A stretch of DNA of 64,000 bases from Actinomyces glycerinitolerans. Its GTDB lineage: Bacteria; Actinomycetota; Actinomycetes; Actinomycetales; Actinomycetaceae. Position numbers and translations under genes: made by a program. Shown in pieces: positions 1-9,258 of the stretch; position 1 is the stretch's first letter; every line of letters starts with the position of its first letter. The notes below the pieces were generated by a model. The model did not search any database and was not told the DNA's origin. It was given only the letters and a program-made list of their open reading frames with translations. The stretch covers positions 310,001-374,000 of the forward strand of contig NZ_FQTT01000001.1 in NCBI RefSeq assembly GCF_900098745.1. The letters are read 5' to 3'.

Positions 1-2
1 AG

Positions 3-497
3 CTGCTGCGCAGCGCCGTCCGCATGACCCCGCCCACCGGCCACCGGCACGTACTGGTCACCGGCCCACAGTTGGATGACGCCGGTTTCGACGCCGTGCA
101 GGCGGCCGCCGGCCCGACCACCGAGGTGCACCGCTCCCTACCCGGGCTGAGCCGGTGGATCGAACGGGCCGCGGCGGTGATCGCCATGGGCGGCTACAAC
201 ACCGCCTGCGAGATCCTGGCCACCTCCACCCCGGCCCTGATCGTCCCGCGTGAGCAACCGCGCCTGGAGCAGCTCATCCGCGCCCGCGCCCTCCAGGCGG
301 TCGACGCCGTGGACGTCATGCGTACCACCGAGCTCACCCCCGAGGGACTCACCGCCTGGGCCGCCGGGGCCGTCACCCGGCGCATGCCCCGCACCGACTT
401 GAACACCGACGGGCTGCCCGCCACCGCCCGCCGCGCCGCCGCCCTGCTGCGCGCACAACTGGCCACCACCCACGCACTACAGGAGATAGCCTCATGA
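3..497 (+). CDS. C-terminal part of a GT28/MurG-like glycosyltransferase (5' end outside window)
   Basis: The reading frame is open from the first bases, so the gene starts upstream; the ATG at 24 is probably internal. The visible 164 codons look like the C-terminal nucleotide-sugar-binding half of a GT-B enzyme of the MurG/GT28 type. A Gly-rich loop (AVIAMGGYNTACEILA) is followed by a conserved Pro-Arg segment (PALIVPREQPRLEQLIRA), as in predicted glycosyltransferases of the COG4671 kind. The stop overlaps the start of the next glycosyltransferase (ATGA at 494-497), so it is the upstream member of the same operon. Donor and acceptor cannot be told from the sequence. Confidence 0.75.
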   Translation: MLRSAVRMTPPTGHRHVLVTGPQLDDAGFDAVQAAAGPTTEVHRSLPGLSRWIERAAAVIAMGGYNTACEILATSTPALIVPREQPRLEQLIRARALQAVDAVDVMRTTELTPEGLTAWAAGAVTRRMPRTDLNTDGLPATARRAAALLRAQLATTHALQEIAS

Positions 498-1711
498 CTC
501 GCATCGGATACGTGCTCAAGGTCTACCCCCGCTTCTCGGAGACCTTCGTGGTCACCGAAATGCTCGCCCGCGAGGCGCTGGGCGACGACCTGACCATCTA
601 CGCCCTGCGCCCCTCCACCGACTCCCGCTTCCACCCGGAGATCGCCCGCATCCGCGCCCAAGTCAACTGGGTGCCGCGCCCACGTCGAGCCATCGACATG
701 TGGGAGCTGCTCGCGAACTCGGTGAACGAGCCGGACATGCGCACGCACCTGGCGGAGATCCTGCCGGCCGTGGCCGACCTGCCGGGCGACGAGGTCGCGC
801 AGGGGGCGGCCCTGGCCCGCGCCGCCCGCGACGCCGGCATCACCCACCTGCACGCCCACTTCGCCTCCCTGGCGGGCCGCACCGCCTGGATCGCCTCCCA
901 GCTGAGCGGCATCCCCTACACGGTCACCACCCACGCCAAGGACATCTACCACGAGTCGGTGGACCCGCTGTGGCTGCGCCGCATCTGCGCCGACGCCGAC
1001 CGGGTGATCGCCATCAGCCGCTACAACGAGCGCTACCTGCACTCGGTGCTCGCCGGCACCGGGGCGCGCATCGAGTTGCGCTACAACGCCCTCGAACTAG
1101 ATCGCTTCCCATTCCGCCCGCCCGCCCCCGCCGACGGCCCGCTGCACGTCGTAGCGGTCGGCCGGCTGGTGGCCAAGAAGGGCTTCGACGACCTCATCGA
1201 CGCCGTCGGCATCCTCACCAAGGCCGGCATTCCGGTCGTGGCTGACATCGCCGGCGAGGGCGAGGAACGCGACTGCCTGGCCGGGCAAATCACCGCTCTG
1301 GGACTGGGAGACCGAGTCAACCTGCTCGGGCCGCTCACCCAGGCGGAGGTGCGCGCCCTGCTGGGCCGCGCCCAGGTGTTTGCCGCGCCGAGCAAGCCCG
1401 CCGAGGACGGCAACATCGACGGCCTGCCCACGGTGGTGCTGGAGGCGATGGCCTGCGGCACGCCCGTGATCGCCACCGACGTCACCGGCCTACCAGAGGT
1501 CATCCGCGACGGCGACACCGGAATCCTGCTGCCGCACAGCGACCCGCAAGCACTCGCCCGGGCTCTGCGCGAGTTGGCCGAGGGCACCGTCGACGCCGCC
1601 CCGCTGGCCCGCAATGCCCGCGCCCTGATCGAGCGGGACTTCGACTCCCGCGCCCAGGCGGCCGTGCTGTCCGCCTGGGAGTCCACCCCCGAACTTCAGG
1701 AGGTTCACTGA
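494..1711 (+). CDS. GT4 family glycosyltransferase (WcaL/AmsK-like)
   Basis: 405 aa, GT-B fold. The N-terminus (RIGYVLKVYPRFSETFVVTEM) and the C-terminal stretch EDGNIDGLPTVVLEAMACG followed by GTPVIATDVTGLPEVI are typical of the colanic-acid-type WcaL/AmsK branch of GT4, which adds hexoses to exopolysaccharide or glycolipid precursors at the cytoplasmic face of the membrane. The acidic E-x7-E region and the phosphate-binding VGRLVAKKGF loop (about residue 220) are present, so it is probably active. It overlaps its neighbours by 4 bp upstream and 1 bp downstream (TGATG), indicating translational coupling. The sugar specificity is not predictable. Confidence 0.85.
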   Translation: MTRIGYVLKVYPRFSETFVVTEMLAREALGDDLTIYALRPSTDSRFHPEIARIRAQVNWVPRPRRAIDMWELLANSVNEPDMRTHLAEILPAVADLPGDEVAQGAALARAARDAGITHLHAHFASLAGRTAWIASQLSGIPYTVTTHAKDIYHESVDPLWLRRICADADRVIAISRYNERYLHSVLAGTGARIELRYNALELDRFPFRPPAPADGPLHVVAVGRLVAKKGFDDLIDAVGILTKAGIPVVADIAGEGEERDCLAGQITALGLGDRVNLLGPLTQAEVRALLGRAQVFAAPSKPAEDGNIDGLPTVVLEAMACGTPVIATDVTGLPEVIRDGDTGILLPHSDPQALARALRELAEGTVDAAPLARNARALIERDFDSRAQAAVLSAWESTPELQEVH

Positions 1712-2832
1712 TGCGTATCGCCTACATCTGCACCGACCCGGGCGTGCCGATCTTCGGCGCCAAGGGCGCCTCCGTCCACATTCAGGAGGTGGTGCGCGCC
1801 CTGCGCCGCGCCGGCCACGAGGTGACCGTCTACGCGGTGCGCCGCGGCAACCTGGTGCCCGCTGAGCTGGCCGACCTGCCCGTGCGCATCGTCCGGATCG
1901 ATGCGGCCGACGCCGCCGCCCGCGAGCGCGCCCAGGCCGAGGCCGCCGCCCTGCTCGCCCAGCAGGTGCGCGAGGACGGCGCGGACCTGGTCTACGAGCG
2001 CTACTCCCTGTTCTCCACCGCCCTGGCCGACCTGGCTGGCGCCGGCATTCCCGGAGTCCTGGAGGTCAACTCACCACTGATCGACGAACAGCGCCACCAC
2101 CGCACCCTGGTGGATGAGGCGCGGGCCCGGTCCGCCCTGCGCGCCCAGGTGCGTGCCGCCCGCACCACCGTATGCGTCTCGGAACCGGTGCGCCGCTGGG
2201 TGTGCGGGCTCGTGGACGCCCCGCGCGCCGTCACCATTCCCAACGGCGTCAACCTGAACCGGCTGCGCCCCTCCCCGGAGGACCCGGACGCCGTGATCGT
2301 CACCTTCGTGGGCACGCTCAAACCGTGGCACGGCGTGGCGGACCTGCTGCGGGCCGCCGCCCTGGCCCGGGAGGACTGGCGTCTGCGCATCATCGGGGAC
2401 GGCCCCGAGCGCGAGGCCCTGCACGCCCAGGCGGAGGAACTCGGCCTGGAGGTTGACTTCCGGGGGGCGCTGGCGCCGGACGACGTACCCGCGGCACTGG
2501 CGGGCAGCGCCATCGGCGTGGCCCCCTACCCGGACCTGGGCGGGGAGGATGAGCAGTACTTCTCCCCACTGAAGGTGCTGGAGTACCTGGCGGCCGGACT
2601 GCCGGTGGTCGCCTCCGCCGTCGGCCAGCTGCCGCGGCTGCTCGACGGCATCGGCGTCCTGGTGCCGCCGTCGGACCCGGCCGCCCTGGCCGCCGCCCTG
2701 GACGGGCTCGCGATCACCCCGCAGCTGCGTGCCCGCCGCGGCGAGCTGGGACGGCGCCGGGCGGAGAAGCACCACGGCTGGGACGCCGTCGTCGCCCAGA
2801 TCCTCAACCAGGCGGAGGTGCAGCATGTCTGA
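1711..2832 (+). CDS. GT4 family glycosyltransferase
   Basis: 373 aa. N-terminal Rossmann half with MRIAYICTDPGVPIFGAKGA, where the GAKGASVHIQE loop is typical of GT4 enzymes acting on nucleotide sugars. C-terminal half has FVGTLKPWHGVADLL, the IGDGPER donor-site loop and SPLKVLEYLAAGLPVVAS. It is the second of two consecutive GT4 genes and lies directly before the exporter, overlapping it by 8 bp. The context suggests sequential sugar addition to one acceptor that is then exported; the acceptor is unknown. Confidence 0.85.
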   Translation: MRIAYICTDPGVPIFGAKGASVHIQEVVRALRRAGHEVTVYAVRRGNLVPAELADLPVRIVRIDAADAAARERAQAEAAALLAQQVREDGADLVYERYSLFSTALADLAGAGIPGVLEVNSPLIDEQRHHRTLVDEARARSALRAQVRAARTTVCVSEPVRRWVCGLVDAPRAVTIPNGVNLNRLRPSPEDPDAVIVTFVGTLKPWHGVADLLRAAALAREDWRLRIIGDGPEREALHAQAEELGLEVDFRGALAPDDVPAALAGSAIGVAPYPDLGGEDEQYFSPLKVLEYLAAGLPVVASAVGQLPRLLDGIGVLVPPSDPAALAAALDGLAITPQLRARRGELGRRRAEKHHGWDAVVAQILNQAEVQHV

Positions 2833-4690
2833 ACCCCAGATCTCCCGCTCCGCGCTGAGCCGCACCCTGCGCCTGGTCGCCCCGGACCTGCGCCCGCAGG
2901 TCCGGCTGGTGGCCGGCGGCACGGTGGCGCTGCTGGCCGAGGTGGTCTTCCGGGTGGCCGAGCCGTGGCCCATGAAGATCGTCATCGACTCGGTGCTGTC
3001 CTCGCTGGGTGCCGAAACCGGCTATGCGCCCGCCAACCTCGCCCGCCTGCTCGGGCTGGGGGCGGCGCTCATCGCGATCGTCGCCATGCGGGCGCTGTGC
3101 AACTACCTGGCCACCGTCTCCTTCGCGCTGGCCGGCTCCCGCACCGCGATCGCGCTGCGACGCCGCGCCTTCCACCACGTGCAGACCCTCTCCCAGCAGT
3201 TCCACTCCCGCAATCGCTCCGCGGACACGGTGCAGCGCCTCGTCTCGGACGTGGCCCGCATGCAGGACGTGGCGGTGACTGCGGGGCTGCCGCTGGCCGC
3301 CAACGTGCTCACCCTGACGGTCATGCTGGGGGTGATGGTGTGGCTGGACCCGCTGCTGTCGCTGGTGGTGGTGGGCGCGATCGTCCTGTTCTTCCTGACC
3401 TCCTCGGGCAGTTCGAAGAAGATCACCTCCGCGGCCCGCCGCACCCGCAAGTCCGAGGGGCACCTGGCCAACACCGCCCAGGAGGCGCTGAGCACCATCA
3501 AGGTGGTGCAGGCATATGGCCTGGAGCCGATCGTGGAGGACCGCTTCGTCAACGCCAACCAGACCTCCCTGCACGCCGGTGTGCGCTCACTGCGCCTGGC
3601 GGCGCGCCTGGAGCGGACCACCGACGTGATCGTGGGCCTGGCCTCCGCGGTGGTGCTGGTGGGCGGTGGTCTGCGGGTGCTGGCCGGGGCAATGACCCCC
3701 GGCGACCTGGTCCTGTTCAACACCTACCTGCGCACCACCATGAAGCCACTGCGCGACATGGCCAAGTACACCGGCCGCATCGCCCGCGCCGCTGCCTCCG
3801 GGGAGCGGGTGGCCAACCTCATGGACGTGAGCCCGGACATCGTCTCCCCGATTGACCCGGTGCCGCTCGGGCACGTGCGCGGCTCCTTGACCTTTGAGGA
3901 CGTGGTCACCGAGTACGACGGCCACGAGATCCTGCACGGCATCAACCTGCAGATCAAGGCGGGCGAACATGTGGCCATCATCGGTCCGTCCGGCTCCGGC
4001 AAGTCCACCCTGACCTCCCTGGTTGTACGAGCGATCGACCCGGTGAACGGCAGAGTGCGCCTGGACGGACACAACCTGACCAGTCTGGACCTGACCGAGC
4101 TGCGCTCGCATATATCGGTGCTGCATCAGGAGGCGGTCCTGTTCGCCGACACCATCCGGGAGAACATCCGCATGGGCCGTCCCGAGGCCACCGACGCCGA
4201 GGTGGAGGCCGCCGCGGTGGCGGCCGGGGCGCACGAGTTCATCACCTCCCTGCCCGACGGCTACGACACCATCGTCGGCGAACGCGGCGGCACGCTATCC
4301 GGCGGCCAGCGCCAACGCGTCGCCATCGTGCGGGCGCTGCTGCGCGACGCGCCCGTCGTGATCCTGGACGAGGCGACCACCGGCCTGGACCCGACGTCAT
4401 CGGCGGCCGTACTGGACGCCGTCGACCGGCTCTCCCGCGGCCGCACCCTGCTGGCGGTCACCCACGAGACCGAGGTGGCCATGCGCTCCGACCGGGTCAT
4501 TTGGATCGAGGACGGCCGGGTCCGGCTCGACGGCACCCCGCAGCAGCTGCTCGACGAGTCGCCGCTATTCAAGGCGTGGGCCGCCGCCGGCGCCGCCCAG
4601 CAGGAACTGCTCACCAGCGTCAAACGGGAACCAGCCCGGGACAACAACCGGGCCGACGACCTGAACGGGAGGACTCATGTACGTCAGTAG
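2825..4690 (+). CDS. ABC exporter, fused membrane and ATPase domains
   Basis: 621 aa half-transporter: membrane domain (about residues 20-330) followed by a nucleotide-binding domain with Walker A GPSGSGKST (about 388), signature LSGGQRQR (about 490), Walker B VVILDEATTGLD (about 510) and a switch His in VTHETE. This is the MsbA-like class that exports lipids, glycolipids or peptides, probably working as a homodimer. The ATG at 2825 is preferred over an upstream in-frame ATG at 2729 because it overlaps the previous stop by 8 bp and follows a GGCGGAGG Shine-Dalgarno. Its place between glycosyltransferases and APH-fold kinases suggests that it moves the glycoconjugate made by this operon. Confidence 0.88.
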   Translation: MSEPQISRSALSRTLRLVAPDLRPQVRLVAGGTVALLAEVVFRVAEPWPMKIVIDSVLSSLGAETGYAPANLARLLGLGAALIAIVAMRALCNYLATVSFALAGSRTAIALRRRAFHHVQTLSQQFHSRNRSADTVQRLVSDVARMQDVAVTAGLPLAANVLTLTVMLGVMVWLDPLLSLVVVGAIVLFFLTSSGSSKKITSAARRTRKSEGHLANTAQEALSTIKVVQAYGLEPIVEDRFVNANQTSLHAGVRSLRLAARLERTTDVIVGLASAVVLVGGGLRVLAGAMTPGDLVLFNTYLRTTMKPLRDMAKYTGRIARAAASGERVANLMDVSPDIVSPIDPVPLGHVRGSLTFEDVVTEYDGHEILHGINLQIKAGEHVAIIGPSGSGKSTLTSLVVRAIDPVNGRVRLDGHNLTSLDLTELRSHISVLHQEAVLFADTIRENIRMGRPEATDAEVEAAAVAAGAHEFITSLPDGYDTIVGERGGTLSGGQRQRVAIVRALLRDAPVVILDEATTGLDPTSSAAVLDAVDRLSRGRTLLAVTHETEVAMRSDRVIWIEDGRVRLDGTPQQLLDESPLFKAWAAAGAAQQELLTSVKREPARDNNRADDLNGRTHVRQ

Positions 4691-5879
4691 CACGCGCAGC
4701 GCCGTCGACATGGTGCTCGCCCCTGACCGGCTCAGCGAGCTCGTCGGAGCACCGGTACGGGCCGCACGAATGCGCATTAAACCGGGAGTATCGGTGACGG
4801 TGTCCCTGCTTCGGGCCGACACCGGGCGCAGCGCGGGCTGGGCCCGACTGCTGTGGCCGGGCAGCCGGGTGAAGGCGGCCAAGGCCGCCCGCCGCGCCGA
4901 CCGGCTGGGAATGCGCACAACGCAGCGGGACACCGGCGACGGCCTGCTGTTCCAAAGCGGAGAAGTGGCCGCCGACCCGGCACTGGTGAAGCACACCGCC
5001 GCGGCCCGCGACGCCGATCTCCTGGGAGCCCTGGAGGGGAATCTGCTGCGTTACAACCCGCTGCGCCGCCTGGTGGTCCGCACACCCGGTGGGGTGGTGC
5101 GGGTCACCGCGGCCTCCCAGCGACGGGTCAACGCCCTGCAGGACTTCGCGTCCCGGCATGTGCCGGTCCCCCCGCAGTTGCCCGTCCCGGATCCACCGGG
5201 CACCGGGCACGTGAGTATTCAACGCTTCGTCGGCGATACCGACCTGAGCCGCCACCACGATCAGACGGCCACCGCCCGCGCCGGCGCCGCCCTAGCCGCC
5301 TTGCACGCGGCCACCACCGCGCTACCCGAGGCACTGCGGCGGAACCTGGAGAGTCTGGTCCCGGACGCCGAGAACCCGGCGCTGGTGCATACCCGCATAC
5401 TGAACCACCTGGACCCGACGCTCGCCGCCCGGGTACACCGCCTGGGCGAGGTCATGCCCCGGCAGCCGTGGGAAGAACCGGTGTTCATCCATGGGGATGC
5501 CTCTCCCGATCAGGTGCTCCTGGACCGGAGCACCGGCCGGATCTGGCTCACCGACTTCGACCGGGCCCGGCTGGCGCCGGCCGTCGTCGACCTGGGCTCC
5601 TACCTGGCCATGGCCGACTCCTCCACCGCCCTCGCCCTGCTTGAGGGCTACGCCGACGCCGGCGGCCGGGTCCCTGGCGACGACCAGCTGCGGCAGGCCG
5701 TCGCCCGAGCCCGGTTGGAGCGCCTCCAGGATCCGCTGCGCCATGGCGACCCCCACTGGCGCCGCCGAATCGCCGCAGAAATCGACCGTATCGAGGCTCT
5801 GCTCGACGCGTCGCCCGGTCGCGCCGGGTGGGGGTTCGGGAAGAACCTGCACTGCCGGCAATCGCAGGAGGCATCATGA
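4677..5879 (+). CDS. APH-fold phosphotransferase
   Basis: 400 aa. The aminoglycoside phosphotransferase/choline-kinase-like catalytic region is near residues 268-310: FIHGDASPDQVLLD (catalytic loop) and IWLTDFDRARLAPAVVDLG (the metal-binding Asp of the DFG-like element). The usual loop Asn (HGDxxxxN) is Gln, as in maltokinase-type loops. The start overlaps the ABC transporter by 14 bp. The substrate could be a sugar, polyol or lipid head group; resistance to an antibiotic is possible but unsupported. The first 130 residues are divergent and I recognise nothing in them. Confidence 0.75.
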   Translation: MYVSSTRSAVDMVLAPDRLSELVGAPVRAARMRIKPGVSVTVSLLRADTGRSAGWARLLWPGSRVKAAKAARRADRLGMRTTQRDTGDGLLFQSGEVAADPALVKHTAAARDADLLGALEGNLLRYNPLRRLVVRTPGGVVRVTAASQRRVNALQDFASRHVPVPPQLPVPDPPGTGHVSIQRFVGDTDLSRHHDQTATARAGAALAALHAATTALPEALRRNLESLVPDAENPALVHTRILNHLDPTLAARVHRLGEVMPRQPWEEPVFIHGDASPDQVLLDRSTGRIWLTDFDRARLAPAVVDLGSYLAMADSSTALALLEGYADAGGRVPGDDQLRQAVARARLERLQDPLRHGDPHWRRRIAAEIDRIEALLDASPGRAGWGFGKNLHCRQSQEAS

Positions 5880-6961
5880 GCACCGGTGGGGAAACCCGTA
5901 CCACACCCGCCCAGGAGAACCCGCAGCCCGTCATTGCCGCGCTCCGGGGGCTCGCCGGGTGGGAGCGCGCCTGGCCGGACAAGGACCGGGGCCTGGTTTT
6001 CGAGTGCCGGGACTCCTCGGGGCGTTTGCGGGCTGGAAGGATCCATGTGACCGGAGAAGTGGAGACACTCGCCTACGCCCAGGATCCGGCCCTGCCAAGC
6101 CTGTCCCCACTGCTGGTGGCCCCGCACGCCGAAGGGCGCCTGGTGGTCCACCGTGCGGGGCGCCGCGCCGTCGTCATGGGCGCTGACCGGGTGCACAAAC
6201 TGGTGCGCGCCGGGAAGGCCGCGAGACTGGCCGACCCGCGTTCCGCGCGTCCGTTCCTGCGGGCCGGCCTGCGCACCGCCGAAGTTCTGGACCGCTCCGC
6301 CTCCAGCGTGGACCTGGAACTGCTGCCTGGCCGTTCCCTCCATGACTTGGCAGACGCCGGGCTGCCCGGGTGGGAGCGGCTGGCACAGCTGTGGCCCGGG
6401 GTCATCCGTCCCGAGACGCTGCCGGAGCACACCGGAACCGATGAGGCGGCGGTGCTGCAACGCTGGCACCGCCACGCGCGCAACCTGGGCGTGATCGACG
6501 TCATCGGAGCCCCGGATGGAGTCGGCGCGGCTGTCGACCGGGTCTCCGCCCTGCTGCGGCAGCCGGGAGACCCGCCGGCCGCCTCCCACCGGGACTTGCA
6601 CGACGGTCAGCTGCTGTGGGACGGCACCACCCTGTCACTGCTCGACCTGGACACCGCCGCTCTGGCGGAACCCGCCCTCGACCTGGGAAACCTGGCCGCG
6701 CACGTGGACCTCGCCCGCACCCAGGGGCGCCTCGGCACGGCAGCGCACACGCACATCCGTCGGCTCCTGGAACACCTGGGGCGAGACCTCGCATCTGCAT
6801 CCAGGCTGTCGGTCTACTACCTGGCTTCGCGACTGCGGTTGAGCTTCGTACACGCCTTCCGCCCCGGCGCACAGTCGTGGCTGCCCGCCTGGACGCGCGA
6901 GTCCCTGTGCCTGGCCGCCGCACCCGACCGGGCCTGGGCGGCCCGCACCCCGGGAGGATGA
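5876..6961 (+). CDS. APH-fold phosphotransferase, second copy
   Basis: 361 aa from the ATG at 5876, which overlaps the previous stop as ATGA; an upstream in-frame start at 5828 is less likely. The catalytic loop is SHRDLHDGQLLW (again Gln instead of Asn) followed by LSLLDLDTAALAEPALDLG, so both the Brenner-type Asp and the metal-binding Asp are kept. It is a diverged paralogue of the preceding gene and ends the glycosyltransferase/exporter operon. The two kinases may act on one acceptor in succession or form a heteromer; neither substrate is known. Confidence 0.75.
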   Translation: MSTGGETRTTPAQENPQPVIAALRGLAGWERAWPDKDRGLVFECRDSSGRLRAGRIHVTGEVETLAYAQDPALPSLSPLLVAPHAEGRLVVHRAGRRAVVMGADRVHKLVRAGKAARLADPRSARPFLRAGLRTAEVLDRSASSVDLELLPGRSLHDLADAGLPGWERLAQLWPGVIRPETLPEHTGTDEAAVLQRWHRHARNLGVIDVIGAPDGVGAAVDRVSALLRQPGDPPAASHRDLHDGQLLWDGTTLSLLDLDTAALAEPALDLGNLAAHVDLARTQGRLGTAAHTHIRRLLEHLGRDLASASRLSVYYLASRLRLSFVHAFRPGAQSWLPAWTRESLCLAAAPDRAWAARTPGG

Positions 6962-7069
6962 ATGCATGCCCCGTTCGCCGACGGCAGGCGCGGCCACACC
7001 GGCGGCGCAGAGCATGGGCGGGAGCCGAACGAGGAGCGCGAACAGGGCCGCGGCGGGCACAATGGACGC

Positions 7070-8527
7070 GTGAAGGTCACCGCCCCGTTCTCCCGGGCGA
7101 CCATACGCACCCGGATCATCTGGACGATCATCCTGGTCGCCTCGGTCGCTCTGGCGACCTCCGGCGCCGCCGTGTGGATGCTGGATCTGCGCTCCACCCA
7201 TGCGGACATCGACGACCGGCTCGTGCTCACCCGCCAGGAACTGCGACGCCTGGCGGATGATGGCATCGACCCGACCAGCGGGGAGCCGCTGACCGACCCG
7301 GCCCAGACGCTGCGCGTCTACATGGAGCGCTCCGTCCTGGGCTCCGGGGAGGGGCAGCTCGGCATTGTCGACGGCGCCGTGCAGTGGGTGTCGGCCGAGG
7401 GCGTCCGGCTGCGCCCGGAGGACGATCCCGAACTGGTGGATCGGCTACTGGCCGGAGCGGACGCGGACGTCTCCTCAATCTTCACCATCGAGACCGCCGA
7501 CGGACGCTACCAGGTGCTCACCGTGCCGGTGACGGACGGAAACACAACGGCCGTCCTGGCACGCGTCGTCGACCTGAACGCCGCCGAGGCCGGCCTGTGG
7601 CGCACCATGCGCATGTACGCCTCCGCGGCGGCCGTGACCATGATGCTGGTGGCGGCGCTGGCTTGGTTGGGCATCGGACGGCTGCTGCGTCCCATCTGGG
7701 AACTGCGCAACGCCACCGAGTCGATCGACGAACGCGATCTGACCACCCGGGTGCGGGTGCGCGGTCATGACGACCTGTCGGCGCTGGCGGCCGCGGTCAA
7801 CCGCATGCTGGACCGGGTGCAGCGCGCGGTGGAAGCCCAGCGGGAGCTGCTCGACGACGTCGGCCATGAACTGCGCACCCCGATAACGGTGGTGCGCGGT
7901 CACCTTGAACTCATCGACCCCGACGATCCGGATGACGTGCGGCAGACCTCCGAGCTGGCCCTGGACGAGCTGGACCGGATGGGCACGCTGATCGACGATC
8001 TACTGGATCTGGCACGCAGTACGCAGAGCGACTTCGTCACCCCCGAGCCCACCGACATCGAGGCGCTGACGCTGCAAGTATTCGACAAGGCCTGCGCTCT
8101 GGGAGACCGGGATTGGCAGCTGGGAGGGTGTGCCTCCGGGACGGCCGTGCTCGACCCGGCGCGCATCACCCAGGCCTGGTTGCAGCTCGCGGCGAATGCG
8201 GTGAAGTACTCCGAGGAGGATTCGCGGGTCGCCATCGGCTCGGAGATCAATGGGAGTGAGCTGTTCCTTTGGGTCGAGGACGAGGGCATCGGGATAGCCC
8301 CGGAGGATGTGGAGCGCATCCGGCTCAGGTTCGCCCGGACCGCTGAGGCCACGCGCCACGCCTCCGGGGCCGGCCTCGGCCTGAGCATCGTGGAGAGCAT
8401 CGTTGACGCGCACGACGGCCGACTCGCAATCTCCTCCGAGGTTGGGAGAGGATCTGTGTTTACGCTGCGCATTCCCCTGACAACCGTTGGCGAGACACGG
8501 TCGGCGCAGCAGAAGGAGTCGGATTAA
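7070..8527 (+). CDS. Sensor histidine kinase, HAMP/HisKA type
   Basis: 485 aa from GTG 7070. The frame also opens at ATG 6962 directly after the previous stop, but that adds 36 hydrophilic low-complexity residues before the first membrane helix, so GTG 7070 is preferred. Order: TM1 (IIWTIILVASVALATSGAAV), about 140-residue extracytoplasmic sensor, TM2, HAMP, HisKA with phospho-acceptor His about 266 (DDVGHELRTPITVV), HATPase with N-box (LAANAVKYSEE) and G boxes (VEDEGIGIAPED, GAGLGLSIVESI). It is 3 bp upstream of its response regulator. The signal is unknown; lying directly behind the glycan-export operon, it may control it. Confidence 0.88.
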   Translation: MKVTAPFSRATIRTRIIWTIILVASVALATSGAAVWMLDLRSTHADIDDRLVLTRQELRRLADDGIDPTSGEPLTDPAQTLRVYMERSVLGSGEGQLGIVDGAVQWVSAEGVRLRPEDDPELVDRLLAGADADVSSIFTIETADGRYQVLTVPVTDGNTTAVLARVVDLNAAEAGLWRTMRMYASAAAVTMMLVAALAWLGIGRLLRPIWELRNATESIDERDLTTRVRVRGHDDLSALAAAVNRMLDRVQRAVEAQRELLDDVGHELRTPITVVRGHLELIDPDDPDDVRQTSELALDELDRMGTLIDDLLDLARSTQSDFVTPEPTDIEALTLQVFDKACALGDRDWQLGGCASGTAVLDPARITQAWLQLAANAVKYSEEDSRVAIGSEINGSELFLWVEDEGIGIAPEDVERIRLRFARTAEATRHASGAGLGLSIVESIVDAHDGRLAISSEVGRGSVFTLRIPLTTVGETRSAQQKESD

Positions 8528-8530
8528 GAC

Positions 8531-9193
8531 ATGGCCACTGTACTGATTGTGGAGGACGAGGAGCGCATCACCTCGTTCCTGACCAAGGGGCTCAAGGCCG
8601 CCGGCTTCGTCCCCAAAGCCGTCAACAACGGTGCGGACGCCGTCGAGATGGCTCTGCTGGGCGACGTGGACATAATCCTGTTGGATGTGGGTCTTCCGGA
8701 CATCGACGGCTTCGAGGTGCTCGAGCAGCTGCGCGGCCAGGGAGTGACCACTCCGGTCATCATGCTCACCGCCCGCTCCTCCGTGGCCGACCGGGTGGCC
8801 GGGCTCGAGGGCGGCGCCGACGACTACCTGCCCAAGCCCTTCTCCTTCGACGAGCTCGTCGCCCGGATCCGGCTGCGGCTGCGCCCCCGCGAGGCGGCAC
8901 CGACCGAGCGGGGGGTGCTGGAGCACAAGGACCTGGCACTGGACATTCACACGCGCCGGGTGCGGGTGGACGGGGAGTGGGTGGACCTGTCGGCCCGGGA
9001 GTTCGCGCTCGCCGAGATGTTCATGCGGCACCCCGGGCAGGTGCTCAGCCGGGAGCAACTGCTGGCGAATGTGTGGGGATTGGATTTCGATCCGGGCTCC
9101 AACGTGGTGGACGTGTACGTCTCCTACCTGCGCGGCAAGCTCGGTAAGGGCCGGCTGGAGACGGTGCGCGGCGTCGGCTACCGGCTCACCTGA
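8531..9193 (+). CDS. OmpR/PhoB-family response regulator
   Basis: 220 aa. Receiver domain with acidic pair EDE near the N-terminus, phospho-acceptor Asp 52 (ILLDVGLPD) and Lys 102 (LPKPF), followed by a winged-helix DNA-binding domain (about 125-220) ending VVDVYVSYLRGKLGKGRLETVRGVGYRLT, the classic OmpR C-terminus. It forms a two-gene operon with the preceding kinase and is presumably phosphorylated by it. Targets are unknown. Confidence 0.92.
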   Translation: MATVLIVEDEERITSFLTKGLKAAGFVPKAVNNGADAVEMALLGDVDIILLDVGLPDIDGFEVLEQLRGQGVTTPVIMLTARSSVADRVAGLEGGADDYLPKPFSFDELVARIRLRLRPREAAPTERGVLEHKDLALDIHTRRVRVDGEWVDLSAREFALAEMFMRHPGQVLSREQLLANVWGLDFDPGSNVVDVYVSYLRGKLGKGRLETVRGVGYRLT

Positions 9194-9198
9194 AGCCC

Positions 9199-9218
9199 GC
9201 GGCCCTGCGTCGGGCCGC
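9199..9218. terminator. Hairpin between convergent genes
   Basis: GCGGCCC, a 6-nt loop, then GGGCCGC forms a perfect 7-bp stem six bases after the response regulator stop. There is no T run, so it is only a candidate terminator serving the convergent response regulator and the proline operon. Confidence 0.4.
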
Positions 9219-9258
9219 CACCTCGCCCCGGCAGTAGGCGCGATCGGAGGCCGACCGG

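Noticed and set aside
4677..6961. Aminoglycoside resistance genes
   Set aside because: Only the general APH fold is seen; the linkage to glycosyltransferases and an exporter favours biosynthesis.
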